A stretch of 64,000 bases of DNA from assembly GCA_963691655.1 (NCBI GenBank), contig OY829326.1:90079235-90143234 (forward strand). The letters run 5' to 3'. A program made the translations under genes and the position numbers. Positions within the stretch are counted from its first letter, which is position 1; every line of letters starts with the position of its first letter. The notes under the pieces are model-generated. The model saw nothing but the letters and a program-made list of their open reading frames with translations. It ran no database searches and had not been told where the DNA came from. Below, one piece after another: positions 35,438 to 49,100 of the stretch. Source of the DNA: Toxonevra muliebris. Its lineage: Eukaryota > Arthropoda > Insecta > Diptera > Pallopteridae.

Positions 35438-35618
35438 AATTTGTAGTATTCCAAATGTGACTAGAATTCATGGAGGAAAATGCGGAGCACTTTTTATTTC
35501 AATAAATTTAAAATTTCGTCTAGAGTAATAATTTTAGTTTTTGTAACAAACTAACACTCCCATAAACAAGTTCATCATATAACCGTTAAATAAAATTTCA
35601 GTCGTGTTCATTTTTTAA
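35438..35618. repeat. Dispersed repeat, partner at 23755-23930
   Basis: It shares the order of blocks aatgcggagcac, tatttcaata, tagtttttgtaa and ttcatcata with the copy at 23755. It ends at the TTAA bordering the piggyBac remnant. Confidence 0.6.
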
Positions 35619-35622
35619 TTAA

Positions 35623-35870
35623 CCCTCTACTACCGCCATTAAAAAAACGGGCGAACTCCAATGCGGTAATTCGCCGATGCATTGTCGTGTAAGTCAACGT
35701 CACCCATATGGGCATTATAGTCCGCAATGGCTTGAGGAATTTTGGTGATGACCTGCTTTTGTTTCTTGCGATCGCACCGTTTTACTTGACCAAAAGCTTC
35801 AGCGTTATCTTTCCATCGAATCAGTAGAACTTGCTAGTTGGAATCGAACAATGCAAAATAATCACCGTTT
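35623..35870 (-). pseudogene. Decayed piggyBac transposase fragment with 3' terminus
   Basis: The minus strand from about 35868 translates to a piggyBac-type central segment. It contains DYFALFDSN, a stop codon, then LLIRWKDNAEAFGQVKRCDR and the signature NAHMGDVDLHD, equivalent to the family motif YNxxMGGVDxxD that includes a catalytic aspartate. After about 15 more residues the frame stops and the plus strand reaches CCCTCTACTACCG next to TTAA (35619-35622), which looks like the element terminus. The C-terminal zinc-finger region is deleted. It joins the Tc1 remnant directly on its other side. Confidence 0.75.
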
Positions 35871-35931
35871 TGCTTCACCTCAGATACGTGACCACCATCA
35901 ACTCTGCTTCTACCATGCACATATGTGTTTT

Positions 35932-36600
35932 CTATGGGATTAAGGCCATGAACTCAACCCCGTTGACCCGAAACCACTCGTTTGCGGATTTGCTAGTGTG
36001 TTTCAGGCCATTGCTCTGTTGGAACAGCCATATTAGTGGTATATTCCACTCGGGATATGGAAGCATCACTTCTTTCAATATATCTTCATATACTCGCGGA
36101 TCCATAGTTTCTTTAAATAGATGGATTGGGCCTACTCCATTGTACGAAAAACTTTCCATACCATAGCTATTGCACCACAATGCTTGGTAGTATATTGTGG
36201 TTGATATTCGATGTTAGGTAGACATCGAACATACTGTCTGAATACTGTTCCACCAAATAACGCGATTTTTCTTTCGTCTCCCAACAAAATGTTCTGCCAT
36301 TTTGCTGTCGGCCAGTGGATGTTCTCTTTGTTCTTACAAATAAATGATGCTGATCTAAGCGTCTACGAATAGGAACTGTACTTACAGCAAGGCCTAGCTC
36401 TTTTTATATTTTTTTAGATGAGGTCGAAGGGTCACCATTACTGTGCCTTACTATATTTCGATCGCCCACACTTGTATTTTACGCTTTCGACCACGAGTTT
36501 CGATTTGATTTTGAACGACAAGGTATTTTCTATCGTTTGGTCAGAACATCTTAGAATTTCTTTTATTTCTCCGTATGTTTTTCGTTGATTACAAAGATTT
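35932..36600 (-). pseudogene. Decayed Tc1-family transposase
   Basis: Read on the minus strand from about 36600: a helix-turn-helix piece (RKTYGEIKEILRCSDQTIEN), then with several stops and frameshifts WQNILLGDERKIALFGG (first catalytic aspartate region), PNIEYQPQYTTKH, and finally an open 82-codon piece (35932-36180) with YEDILKEVMLPYPEWN and LFQQSNGLKHTS. The family motif at the second catalytic position is QQDNxxKHTS; here the aspartate is serine, so the enzyme is dead even apart from its stops. The C-terminus with the glutamate is replaced by the piggyBac fragment. Confidence 0.8.
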
Positions 36601-36630
36601 TTTATTATTTTGAACACAGCTGTAAATGTA

Positions 36631-36783
36631 CATCAGCGGGTCCAGACATTTCCATGGGCTGGATTTCCTTTTGTTCATCCTTTTAAAATTTTCTAAAAAT
36701 GTATGACATTTTCATCGGTAAGGGATGGGGAGAAGAAGAGGGGGAAGGGTTTTTATCCACAAAAACCCCACTAGAATCCGGTG
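36631..36783. mobile_element. hAT-type MITE, older copy of the 42571 element
   Basis: It matches 42571-42731 along its length: agcgggtccagacatt at the left, catcggtaaggg in the middle, and aaaaccccactagaatccg at the right. The ends are decayed and no TSD is left. Confidence 0.7.
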
Positions 36784-36891
36784 CATCCATATATTCATCA
36801 CTATATGTTTTATCATTGTATAACTACTATATTATTGTCCGGGTTCTCAAAAAAAAATGAACTGAAAATGAAATCAAAGTTCAATATATCT

Positions 36892-36963
36892 TCGCCTGAG
36901 AATTGATTTGGCGTATTGGCATACGAATACTTATATACATACGCCAAATCAATTTTCAGGCGA
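36892..36963. repeat. 25-bp-arm hairpin, 72 bp
   Basis: TCGCCTGAGAATTGATTTGG onward (36892-36916) is inverted at 36939-36963 with one mismatch, around a 22-base loop. It is probably a miniature fold-back element. Confidence 0.85.
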
Positions 36964-39304
36964 CTATATATCAATAATATTTTTTTATTTTTTGTTTACT
37001 GATAATATTATGAAATAACAAGTGCATTTATTTTATATGTAGTTAAGTGTCATCAATCGAGCATTATCATTTAATTAAAAGTATATACAACGTTTTTTTA
37101 ATTTACTCATTTTTTTGCAAATAAATAAATGAATAAAAATGAAATGCATTTATTTAGTTACAATGGCAATGAGAAAGTAGTAAAAATAGACATAATGATA
37201 ATTTGTATAGAGTTGACAACAAAATGCCAGCAAAAGCCCATGTATGTCTGTATGAAGGTTCTTAAAGTTATTCGATACTAAATTCCGTTGACGAAACTTT
37301 AATTTCATAATAAGGCAAGAGACAAGTAATTGAAAATGGTGCATATTCTGTTTCACCAAATGTTATGTGAAGTATAGCATGTAAAAAACCAAAGTGAGAA
37401 ATTAAATGATCTTGAAGTATGAGCAAACGAACTTTAAATGAGTTATACGGAGAGACTAACAAAAGTTTGCTGAGTTGGTTGAAAAAAAAAAAAACAGAAC
37501 AAAAAACTATGAATTATTTTCATATTATTTACTATGTAAGAATCTGTAAGAATTTTATTGTTAATTTTTGTTGTTTTTACTGTCATTCAAAATTCGTGAA
37601 ACCATCGAGGAGATTTCATCGTGTATATTAGATGATTTTCTAATACTCGTGACCCAGCCGTATCATTCAAATGCAATTCATCATTTCGTGAGTCTATTTT
37701 GGATCTTTATCAATTTAAATTTTCGGTCAAAGATTTCGGGCTGTCTTTATGAGGACCATCCTCCGCAGGAAAATATACGGTCTGGAATCTTTGAAACTAC
37801 TTTAAAACAGTAACAAGGGATGGCACATTCACTCCACATATAATTCGGCATTTGTGGAAAATTTAAACTGGTTTGAATTAAAGGTAAAATCCATTGGGAA
37901 TGGCAAACTAAATTTCTTGCTGTGTTCGCGATGAGATTTCTGCCGTCCTTGCTCGTCTCCACTTTTATCGATCTTTCTGCAATTTAAAAAAATATCTGTT
38001 AACTTCAAGTTTTTCAAAAACTTAAAAAAAAATCAGAGGAAAAATAATATAATGGGGCTTCACTTTTTTCACAATTTTACCAAGACATCAACACGAAGCT
38101 CAGAAAATTTAAATTAAAAAAAATAAAAAAATCAAAAACCTTTAACCTATAAGTTATTCTCAAATTTAACAACAAGAGATTAATCCCTAATAGTTTTACC
38201 TTTGTGATGTATGTACTGAAAGTGCTAAAAATAAAAATTCTGTCAATAATTATAAGCTGGTACATTTTACAATGTTTTCTGACTTCGCTTTTTATATTTC
38301 TCAACTGAGTATTGGCTGACTTGAGTCGTTTTGGCAGCAAAGTCTTATCTTGATACTAATTTCATATTTACAAAAGCAATTCCATATACATATGTCAGCA
38401 TTGGTCATTGTGTTATTTTTCACCCACATTCACATCATGATGGCCCACAACAATATGTGAAAGATCGGTTTATACACAAAACCACGTAGTTTACTTGCAT
38501 TTTCAATACATGGAGAATTGGCCGAACCGCAATATGGAATTCGCTTTGTCTGCAATTTGAGTTTATCTTTATAAAAAGTGCAAGCACGTACAAAGTACAA
38601 AATCTCGCAATTATTACTTTTGATAATTTTTTATATCTGCAACCATTTTTTCGTTTTTTCACACAAAACGCATATTTTTTTCAATAATCTTTTCAGAGTA
38701 ATACTCTTCAGAAACGAATCTGATCGTGTAGAAACAGAATCATAGATACAAATTATAATAATTCACTCGCTCACTTACATATGTACATAGGTATGTATGT
38801 AGTCCAAGTTAAATTAATCTTTGTAATGTTAATAGTGTCAAATAGTGTGTGGAATTACACAAATAAACAAATTTACTTGTAAACAATTTTTTACAATGTT
38901 TTGTAAGCCTAATCAATTCAATCAAACGTGATACTTGAAGCAAGTATTTACAAGCTTCCATTATTTTCATATGGACACAAGTATAATTCTTCGAAATTTT
39001 CAAATAATTGACACAATTTGAATAACAAAAAAATTTATTAAAGTTTATAGAAGCCCTAACATTATTTATATACATACATACATATTTGAAATGAATTACG
39101 TCAATGAGCGTCAGTGTGCAGGCGAACTCGTCAAAGTCATAAAAAAATGGAATGTAGACTTCATTTAGACTAAAGATTAAATCTGCTACTCGGTTGATAT
39201 GTAATTATTTTAATTTAAATAATAAAATAATAATAATCTCAGAAACAAAATGAATAGCTGCATGATTCTCAAAAAATTAATTTTGCTTTCTTTTTTTTTT
39301 ACAG
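36964..39304. other. Upstream region of the synthetase gene, nothing coding
   Basis: Open frames of 62-88 codons overlap on both strands, with no domain recognised. The last bases form a polypyrimidine tract (ctttcttttttttttacag) that ends in a splice acceptor at 39303-39304. Confidence 0.5.
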
Positions 39305-39873
39305 ATTGATAAGATTCAAGTTTGCTGAATATATACTAAAGGCGAACGTCCCCACCTTACTGCCATCTACATTCATACAGACGCTCGTGCAACATTATTT
39401 AGCAATGTGTTTTCTAAGAGTATAAGCAGAAGAAACAAAAAAGTACAAAATTAACTCTATAATAAATTAACAACAACAAAATAAGCTAAAAAAGACCAAA
39501 TTTACGCTCTCTCAAAAAAAAAAAACCCAAAAAGTTTAATATAAAAACGCAAAAAATATAAAAAATAATAATATATTTTTATTTTGATTTCATTTCGTGT
39601 GTGACGTTGGTGTTTGTGCCAAAGCCAAAGTCGCAGCCACAGTCAACAAATCACACAGCAAATTTGCCACCAGTCTCTGCTACTTGACGATCTGCTTGTT
39701 GTAGGCAGTCGTAGTCGTGTCTCGACATTCAAAGACTGTGGACGCAATTGTGAAACTATAGAAATATATTCTACACAATTAACACTGTGTATTATTGGCA
39801 AAAAATAAGTGATATTTCAGTGAATACTAATATTAAAAGAATTTTTTGTTTTTAAATAAAACCAACAATAAAA
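39305..39873 (+). other. pdgy: Probable 5' untranslated part of the synthetase exon
   Basis: The AG at 39303-39304 after a long T tract is a strong splice acceptor, so translation exon 1 may be spliced to one or more upstream noncoding exons. The leader is AT-rich with CAA repeats. It contains a short upstream ATG frame (39614-39808) that ends before the main start at 39874. Transcription could also begin within this block. Confidence 0.5.
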
Positions 39874-40176
39874 ATGATACGCACCACCTCAGGACGTTTG
39901 GCCGCTCAAGGCCTTAATATATTGCGTAGCAGCACCACAAGTTCTTCCAACGCTACTGCTGCCTCCACTAAAATGTACATATCGACAAATAAACGGCAAC
40001 AAAATACCGCTGCTACCGCTGAGCCCAGTATTAGTCAATCGGATAAATGTCTACATTATTCGAACGAGGAAGGTTACTACAAGACATCACCCTTCGAGAC
40101 CCTGGCATCGGTTGATGTTACATTGGATAAATATGTTTGGAGGGATTTTAAGAAATGGGAAAATAATGTGGCAACG
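39874..40176 (+). CDS. pdgy: Synthetase coding exon 1 (residues 1-101)
   Basis: The first ATG after the acceptor with a good context (aaaATG) opens the frame. It carries the presequence-like N-terminus and the segment YYKTSPFETLASVDVTLDKY. It ends ..acg/gtaagt, phase 0. A second in-frame Met (residue 34) could give a protein without the presequence. Confidence 0.88.
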
Positions 40177-43100
40177 GTAAGTGTAATGATCTCTATCATT
40201 TCTTTTTTCAGTGTAGTAAACTTAAACAGTACAATATGAGTACGTAGAAACTGATAAACTGTAAGAACTTGGAGCTTTAATTAGGGCAGTGTTATCACAC
40301 TTGGAGCAAAGAATGTTTAGTATTACAAGTAATGTTTGTTGATAAGATTACTCAACAATAAATAAAAAATCCAGAGAGCGAAAAGTAAGAAAGAAGTGAT
40401 AGGAATTGAATTGAAATAAATTCTCTAATTATGAAAATATTAAAGCAATGAAGTAGAACTCAAACATACAAAAGTAGTCCGGTCTGCGCGTTTTACACTC
40501 CCACAATCACATTGCATACTAACAGATTAGCAATAGTAGGGTTGAGTAAGCTTGAGTCGAAGCTAATTCGTAGATTATTCGCAGTCTTGCTCATATCATT
40601 TAACAACATTTTATATTGTGACATTAGCCTAATCAACAATTTGATAATAGTAGTTATTTTTCGCTAAGTAAATAACAACATACATAATCTTGTGTACATA
40701 TATACAATAAAAGAAGATACCGTAATTGAAATGTTTGATACAACTTAATAAAAGAAATCAGCATTGCGCAAAGAAATCGTTGTGTATTGTATTGCAAATT
40801 TGTATAACGCAGTACATAGTTGCTAAAAATAACAAATAAAATTATTAAAAATAACTAACTGATGGCACTTACAATAACAATCAACTCAATTGTTATACTT
40901 ATACCATAGTGTTAAAAATAACCTTAAACGTTATGTTTATGCAGTTGATCAAATGGAATACGAACAGAGAAGATTCTTCTCAATTCAAATTAAAAAAATT
41001 TAAAGCAATTGCCGGCAATTGCAGTGAGAGTTCAATGAATTGATTGCATGCACATAAAATTGCTATGAATTTTTTAATTTTTTTTTTATACTCATATACT
41101 TAAACCATTAATTTTATAAAAATAAATTTTAATCGGTGAACTCTAAAATTTTTATATACAATAAATGAGTTGTGAGAAAGTTGAATACGAGCTCATGTAG
41201 AATGTTTCTGTAAATATGTATGAAGCACATTTTCAAACCATGGTTGTATTGTTGTAGTAGATCGCTTTAAAAGGGTTGTCTGTCCTTTGCTACCGTGAGA
41301 AATAGAGGGAATATTTAACGACAATTTCTCTAAAAATATATGAATTCTTTTATTTTAAGTAGTTTGGTTCAAAGCAATTGAAACTTTTTGTAAAGTAAAG
41401 GTATTAAAATATCCTACGATATAATGCCTTTGTATGTTTCCATTAAGTTTTATTAACAAAAGACTCTTCAATAAGTAGCAAATTTATTATCATTAGGATG
41501 CTTTCAGATATACTTAAATACAATTATTGTTTTAATTATTTTAATCAACGATGAAGAGAACTTATTAACTTGAGTATAAATACTTAGCCAATTCACACGT
41601 TGTGTTATTCAGCAAAATCTTATGTTATAAATACAAGGCCAAATGATACCAAATGAAAGACTAGCGATAAAAAGGGAATAAGCCGCAAAATTTTCAAAAT
41701 GTGTTGTTTTTAATTTCCCGAGTTGATCTACATGTACAGTACTATCACAATGGTTCGTTTGGGCCTAAGTATGCCCCTGAATAGCCACTCTAACCTAACC
41801 ACTAAGCCTCAAAAGAATGTTAAAAACTGTATAAATATCTTTTAAATATGTAAGCTACAATACAAAGTTATTATATAAATATATGAAAATTCTTTTACCA
41901 ATTTTAAACACATTGAACTTCAAACAAATATTGAACCCAAAAATCTGTGAATTCAGCTTCTTAAGCCCTCGTGTTTTAATACCTCATTACATGTAAGCCT
42001 TGAAGTTAAAAGTTTTATTTTCGTTTTCACTTTTATTATAATTTATTTAATTCTTTTTTCAAATAAGTAATATAATAATTTTTGTGTTGTAATTAGCTAC
42101 AATTAAGATTACGTCAACAAAGCGTTACTGCCAACCTCAAACGGGCCTTTCTACGTTTCAAGTAAAAAAGTACTTTTTTCAACAGGCACAAGCAATAAAA
42201 TAGATCTTTAAAAATAAACGTTGTTATCAAGCAAAAGACAACAAATTAAATTTTTGTTATTTTTATAATATGAGCCGGCATATAAAGATATGTATGTGCA
42301 TAGATATATCATAAATGACGTGCCTTTCACTCTTCGTTCTTGTATCGCAAAAACTAAGCTGTCTGGGAGACATTTTGTCGAATAGTTTGTCGCTCTGCTG
42401 GCCTGCCATTTGCGACTGCCCGTTGCTTGTCTTGTTTATCTTTTATACATGTGTACTTGTTTATGTGTGAATTTTGTAGGTTTTATAGCAGCTGACAGTT
42501 GTACACACCCACCCACACTCTCTTGCTCTCTCAACTGTTAGCATGCTCTGTATTCATACTTACCTCCCTCCACTAGCGGATCCACACATCTTCAAGGGGG
42601 TTTTGATTTTTCGTCCCTTTCAAAATTTTTTTTTTTATTCATGGCCAAAATCAAAAGCTATGAGATTTCCATCGGTAAAGGGGAGACGGGGGGCTTTTCC
42701 CTAAAAAAACCCCACTTAGGATCCGCTAATGCCTCCCTCTATTTCTCACTAATTTTGCGCTTGCTGCTCTCTGTCTCCCCTCTCTATCTCTCTTAATAAC
42801 ATAACAAATTTAGACTAGACTTTGGACATTGATCTACTGAACTTTGGACTGGTATGAACAATTTTTTTATTTTTTTTAAATAAATTTAAACCAGAAATTC
42901 ATTTAGTTTCATTTTTTTGTTTTTTTATAATAAATTAAGTGTATTCGCGTGTAGCGTTTAGGTTAATGTTAGAAGAGAGTAAATTTTTTGATAACTGGTT
43001 TGATTTTGTAAATATGTATGTACCTATATTTTATATTGTAACTTATAAAAAAAAAAATCATTTTAATCTGGATTTAAAGTTCGTTTATTATGCATTATGC

Positions 43101-46100
43101 ATTAATCGCATTATAAGTGCTAATCATATTCTAATTACATACATTAATACAGATAATTATATTTTAAAAATATATCAATTATTATTAAATATATTTCAAC
43201 TATTAAAAAAAAATTAAAAATTTTTCAAAAATATCTGCATAATATTCTTGTTTTTTACTCAACCATTGCCAGTATTATCTTTTTTAGTATATGCCAAATT
43301 TTGTATCTGTATTTTTTGTTTGTTTTTTTATTTTGTTTTTTCTTATTTCCTTGTGGTACTGACCTTCCAAGTAGCGAAATATTGTAGCAGTTTAAATAAC
43401 CGGTAGTTTAAAATTGATAGATACTAGTGTTTAATGTTAGTTGGTGTTTATATTTGTTTCCTATCCTTCACCTAGAAGCATCTAATTATAAAATAAAAAT
43501 GAATCTATATTTAAATAAATTTTGGAAGACTTACATAAATTAATAAAAAAAAGGCAGAAACAAAGATTAAATAGAAGTAGAAAATAAACAAAGAACCCAC
43601 AGTGCAATTTTCTTAAAGTATATTTGTTAATTACAATTATAATCAGATCCAAGATTAGGTCAAGTTAGGTGGGAGTGTCTGTCAAGAGACACACTTAAAC
43701 CTGGACAGCCCATTGTGATACCACATAGTTGGACCTACAGTTTAACGCCGATTCCGAACGTTCTGCCATTACCAACCAAGGTGTGTACTTGTTCACTTTC
43801 TTATAATTCTCATACACTTCATATTGAATCGAAACCGAACCTCCCGCGGATAAAAGTCTAGTGGACTATCCACTAGACTATTGAGGTCGTCAAGACTTTT
43901 TGATTATGACTAAGTATACAATGTACTACTCTTAAGGAGCATAGCAGCTCAAACTAGGGATGTTGATCCGGAAACACTTTTTCGGATTCGGACCCAAATT
44001 TCAATCTCGTGATTGAAGATTAAAATAAGTTAATGTTTATTTCAAAATATGCACATATGTATATGATTCCTTTGCAACCAAAACACTTTTATGTTGAAAA
44101 ATCGTACAATTTTTGGGGTCTTCAAGCCGACTAAGTTGATGATAGCGAAATATTAATAGGAATGTCAAAAATTTTAATGAATGTCGTATTCTTCTAGATT
44201 GATGTAAAGTGAAAACAATATACCTATATGAAAAATTCCCGGCTTTAAACTGTAGGTCAAACCATGTGATATCACAATGGACTGTTCTGGCCTATGTGTG
44301 TCCCTAGACAGCCACTAAACCTAACTTGACAATTCTTATATTAATGTTTGGATCTATGGTGGACTCTTGAAACAAGAACCTTAAAAAAACATGTATGCTC
44401 TTGTTAGTTTTGATATCATAGTTTAATTTTTTTCGAAATGCCCGTTTTTTTTATCAACATTTCGCACGCTGTACATTAGATTGAATGAATTGAATTAATT
44501 AACTAATCGATTTATATCCTAAATACAATAATACAAATTTTCATAACTTAAGTTAATCAACCTAATATTTATACTTCTTCTTGCAGGTTTGCGTAGTCAC
44601 CGGACGTCAATACACTTTCGCTGAACTACGCGATGCCAGCGCAGCCTTGGCCGTGCGATTGCAAACAAAATTCAAATTGGGCAAGGGTGATGTTTTGGCT
44701 GTATGCTTGCCAAATTTACCCGAATACCCAATTGCTACATTGGGTGCTATTGAAGCTGGCCTGACAGTGACGACAGTGAATCCCATTTATACAGCAGGTG
44801 AACAAAATAATATTTTTAATTTCTGTATAAAATTCCATCAAAAATTCTATAAAATGAAAAATTTTCGTGCAAAAATAATTATAAATATACTGGTACATAT
44901 TTTTTTAAAGAGCAATGAACTTTAGAGAAAACAGACTTGTTTACATATGCACTCGGATATAGTAGATATTATTTTTGGTAATTATTTAAATTTTGTTTTT
45001 CCTCATTAAACATATACGCGCATTGCAAAATTTATCATATGATTAAGAAATTGGGTCACGCGTCCTCCTAACCATGATAAAAACTTCTAACTTTTATTAT
45101 GTGCCTAAGTACATATAATTAGGGTGTGTATACTTTTACCCCCCATATGTATGTATAGTATATGTATATCTAAATAACCGGTAAAAACCTGAGTACTTTA
45201 AACTTTTTTACACTGCGTAAATAAATACCCGTCTGTAGACAAAATAAATAATCACTTTTTAAAATTGATATTGATTTTTTATCTCATACTTGAATATTTT
45301 CATACAAAAAAAAAACATAAGTATGTATACACAGTGTGCTCGAATGCCTAAGAGCACACACAAAATTTGGCTATTATTAAAAAATCATCATACATTATTA
45401 TTTCTACTATTATTGTTGGGGTAGTACACTAAGTCTAGCCTCCAATAGAAATTTTAGTAGGGATCCTACTTCAATGGAGTTGAAATTATCATCTGGTATT
45501 TGGTGGTCACCCAGATTTCTTCTACGAATATGCATAAGTGCGGGCACTGTCCTAAGATGTGTTTCGCAGATTCCCTATCTTCTCCGCAAAACCTACATGA
45601 TTCATTCGTTGTATTTCCCAGTTTTGCTAGGTGATAGTTCAACCTACAATGCCCTGATTCTAAGGCTATTTTTTGACAAATTCATACATTCCTTGAAACG
45701 TTTTCGGTTATAGGTTACTAATAGTGATTTCGAATGCTCTAGTCCTGATCTGTGCTCCTAGTATAATTGCCTTTGATTTTCTTCTTCGGAACCCAAAGGA
45801 TCCAAACTTTTTTAGGTTAGATAATTGAAGCATTGTAAGCAACGAAATTTTAATTTTTCACTAGAGCAAAAAAACGTTTTAAATATTGTAAGCACTTATG
45901 TTTTTTTATTTCTTTAAGTTTTGATTTAAATAAAGCTTTTGTTAATACTTAACCCTCTAGTGCATAGACAAAACTTTTTTAAATAAAATGCAGTTTCAAG
46001 TTAAACGTAAGCGACAAAACCAAGAATTCGGAGATGTTTTTCTGATCAAAATCAGCCCCAACTTTGTAAACCCCAAAAATTATGGCTAGAGGCGGGTATA

Positions 46101-49100
46101 GGCGGATTTTTACAGGTAGTTCTAAAAAATGTTATCTTGAAAAATTACAACGGACCTAATCACATGGAATGGAATGGCATAGAGTTTCCGTGGAGGTGGA
46201 TTTCCCGCTGACGGATTTTCTTCGACTTAACTTAGGCTTATTCTTATTTTTCCTTCGAGCAGCGACGGCACAGGGTTACATATCAGACAACTGATTTATC
46301 CACATAATCTGTATATCAACCCATCGGTGAGTTTTTCTGTCGGCCGTCGTCCAATTAAGTTTAAAGCAGTTTCACTTTTGTTCTTAGTATCTGCCAAATT
46401 CAAAAGTTGTGATGGGAACAATCGAGTGATTTCAACTATCGATAGTTTCTAACTGAATGATTTTGACTATCGAACGATTTTTTCATTCATTCATTCGACT
46501 ATCGAACGATTTTTTTCGTTCATTTATTTATTCGAACCAGTTAGTAGTGATAAAAACTATCGAGTGATTTCAACTATTGAAACGATTAATGAATGATTTC
46601 AACGATCAAACGATTTGTTCAGTCGAACTTGTTTATTCGCACATTTTGCATACACAAAAAAATCGAAATATTCGACAATAGCAAAAAATCGTTCATTTAT
46701 TCAAAAAAATTACTCGAGTGATTTTTTCACATCTATCGAATGTATGGAAATTTTTTAACTATCGAATAATTCAATAGTTTTTATTCGATAGTTCCCATCA
46801 CTACTATATTACAGGTCTTCCTCTGCCACCAATTTTTACTGGTTTAGATTTTTATTATAGCATTTCTTTGCTAATTTTGTTATACTGTATGTATATTGAA
46901 AATAAACTAAAGTAACTATAGGATTTTGACCCTACTTTACTAAATTTTATCTATATGATAACCAAAAATTTTAATGATAAGTTGCGTTTTTTTTTTCGTC
47001 TGAATTTATAGACTTTTTAACAGTATAGAATATTAAAAACATAGAATTCATGCTTATTGGTGTATTTGCAAGACAATTTTACCGATTCGAAAAATTAATT
47101 GACACATATATTTTTAAGTTGATTTTAAATGGATGAATTTTTAATCACATGTGACATCATTCATAAAAGTTTTCATGTACTCGTATTTAATAATAGAGGC
47201 AAACTGATTCGATACCGGCTTCTCATCAATGTCGAATAAGATTCGTTTTTTCAATAAATACTTGTAATTTTTGCTTTTGTTTTGCCGCAAGAGGAAAAAA
47301 AAGGTTCATTGTACTTTGGTCAAGGCAATTAGAAAATCTACATGCATACTTATGTTTAGACAATCAAAAGTATCTTACAAATACAAAAAGATATAAATGA
47401 AACTGTAGTATACAAGTAAACAACATTTCTTCGTATTTGTTTATAAATGCAGTCGGGGGAAAAGGCAAGTAGTAAAATGAACTATTTTCCAATCAGATAT
47501 TTTATTTTTAACTATTTTCCATGGTGAAAATATATTATTTACATATTAATTTAAAATCTAATCAGCCCTATTCTAAATATTCCCATAATGAAACTCCCGG
47601 AAGAATTTGTTTCTTTCCCCCATATTCCTATAGGAAAAGAAAGAAAAGGAACAAATTTTCCCGGGAATTTCATTATGGGAATATTTAGAATAGGGCAGAT
47701 TATGTCTTTATTAATTAAATTCACTACTGTTTTACACATTTTTCCAATTTCCCGCCGATAATCGGGAATTAATTCAGCTATTGTATACAAATTATTGAAT
47801 TACATTTAATTCAAACCTTATTTACTCGAATTCAGGATTTCAAACTTAAGCGGTTTTTCCTTTTAACCACCGACATATTTGGGGCGTGATTTCTCTATTC
47901 ATTTATTTATTTGTTTACTTTCAATTGCCTCTGCAATAAAATTTTATTAAAGATATAAAATATAAACGATAAAACTGGAATAAAAAATATTATGAAAAAT
48001 TGAAAGTGAATCTCTTTGCCCTCGGACCATTTTTGTTTTGCATTCGTTTATCACTTAAAAATTACATACTTCTTAAATACGAAAAGAAACAAACTGTAAG
48101 AAATACTCAAGGTCCTTAGATATTATTTGAGGTTTATTTATTTTATGTGATTTATTATTTCCTTCACTAACTATGAAATGTAATTGCCATTGTTGAGGTT
48201 TCGCAAATTATATACGCATCAACATTTTGTTCTTATAGTTAAATAATAATATTTATCTTTGTTGTGCATTCAGTGCAAAAATTGAAATATGATAATCTTG
48301 TATATTAAATAAATTTATATTAATATTCGTAAAAGTTTTCAAGAATGTAATTGGCACAACTTTTGAATCTTTGCGTAGAAAAGTTGGAATTTCCATAGCT
48401 ATCTGAAATATGTACAAACGAATAAACAAATTTCTTAAAGCCTCAGAGCAATGAGGATGTGGTATCAAAATGGTGCGAAAGCACAATTATTGAGCTCGTA
48501 GCTCATACACTACTTTAACCTGCCAACCAACCAGAAATTACAACCTTTCTTGTACCTGCTGATATAGAGCCCTATACCTTTATTACTTCTCGAGATTTTC
48601 GGAATTCAAAATTTAATCCCAGAATAGTTTTTTCAAATATAAAATCAAAACTGAAAATTTAATAACTCAAGATAATTATAACATAAATTACTATTTATTA
48701 TTAATTGTTTGATATTACGATTTAAACATTTTTACAGTTATAGTATGGAAACCAAAACGTATTTCATGTTTGATTATCTTTGAGTCGAGAGAATCCGTTC
48801 CCAAATTGTTCATTGTTTGGCCTCTCAAAGCCGATTAAGTTTGTGACACTGTATTTTTTGATGTATTATTTTGTTTGTTCAACGAAATTTTGACTGGAAT
48901 TATCACTAATTTAAATAGGTATTCTATTTAAAATAGATGTATTATTCCCGCTCTGTATATGGAGCCTTTTTTTAAGTAAGAGGTAAAGTGCAGAATGCGA
49001 AAAAATCTATATATTTTAGTTTTCGACTCGCATCGTCGATGATGAAGATAATTTTTCTAAATTCAGCGATGAATTTTACTTAGTATCCTTAAAGTAAACA

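Larger units (their letters stand above)
40177..44586 (+). other. pdgy: Intron 1 (4410 bp)
   Basis: GTAAGT to TTGCAG. It contains three SINE pieces, one hAT MITE and CTCT-rich blocks near 42510-42540 and 42740-42795 (possible GAGA-factor sites). Nothing else is supported. The 92-codon frame at 42939-43217 is isoleucine/tyrosine/asparagine-rich chance sequence. Confidence 0.85.

Noticed and set aside
45951..45975. TTAACCCTCTAGTGCATAG, a possible piggyBac terminus
   Set aside because: No matching inverted end or second TTAA was found nearby.
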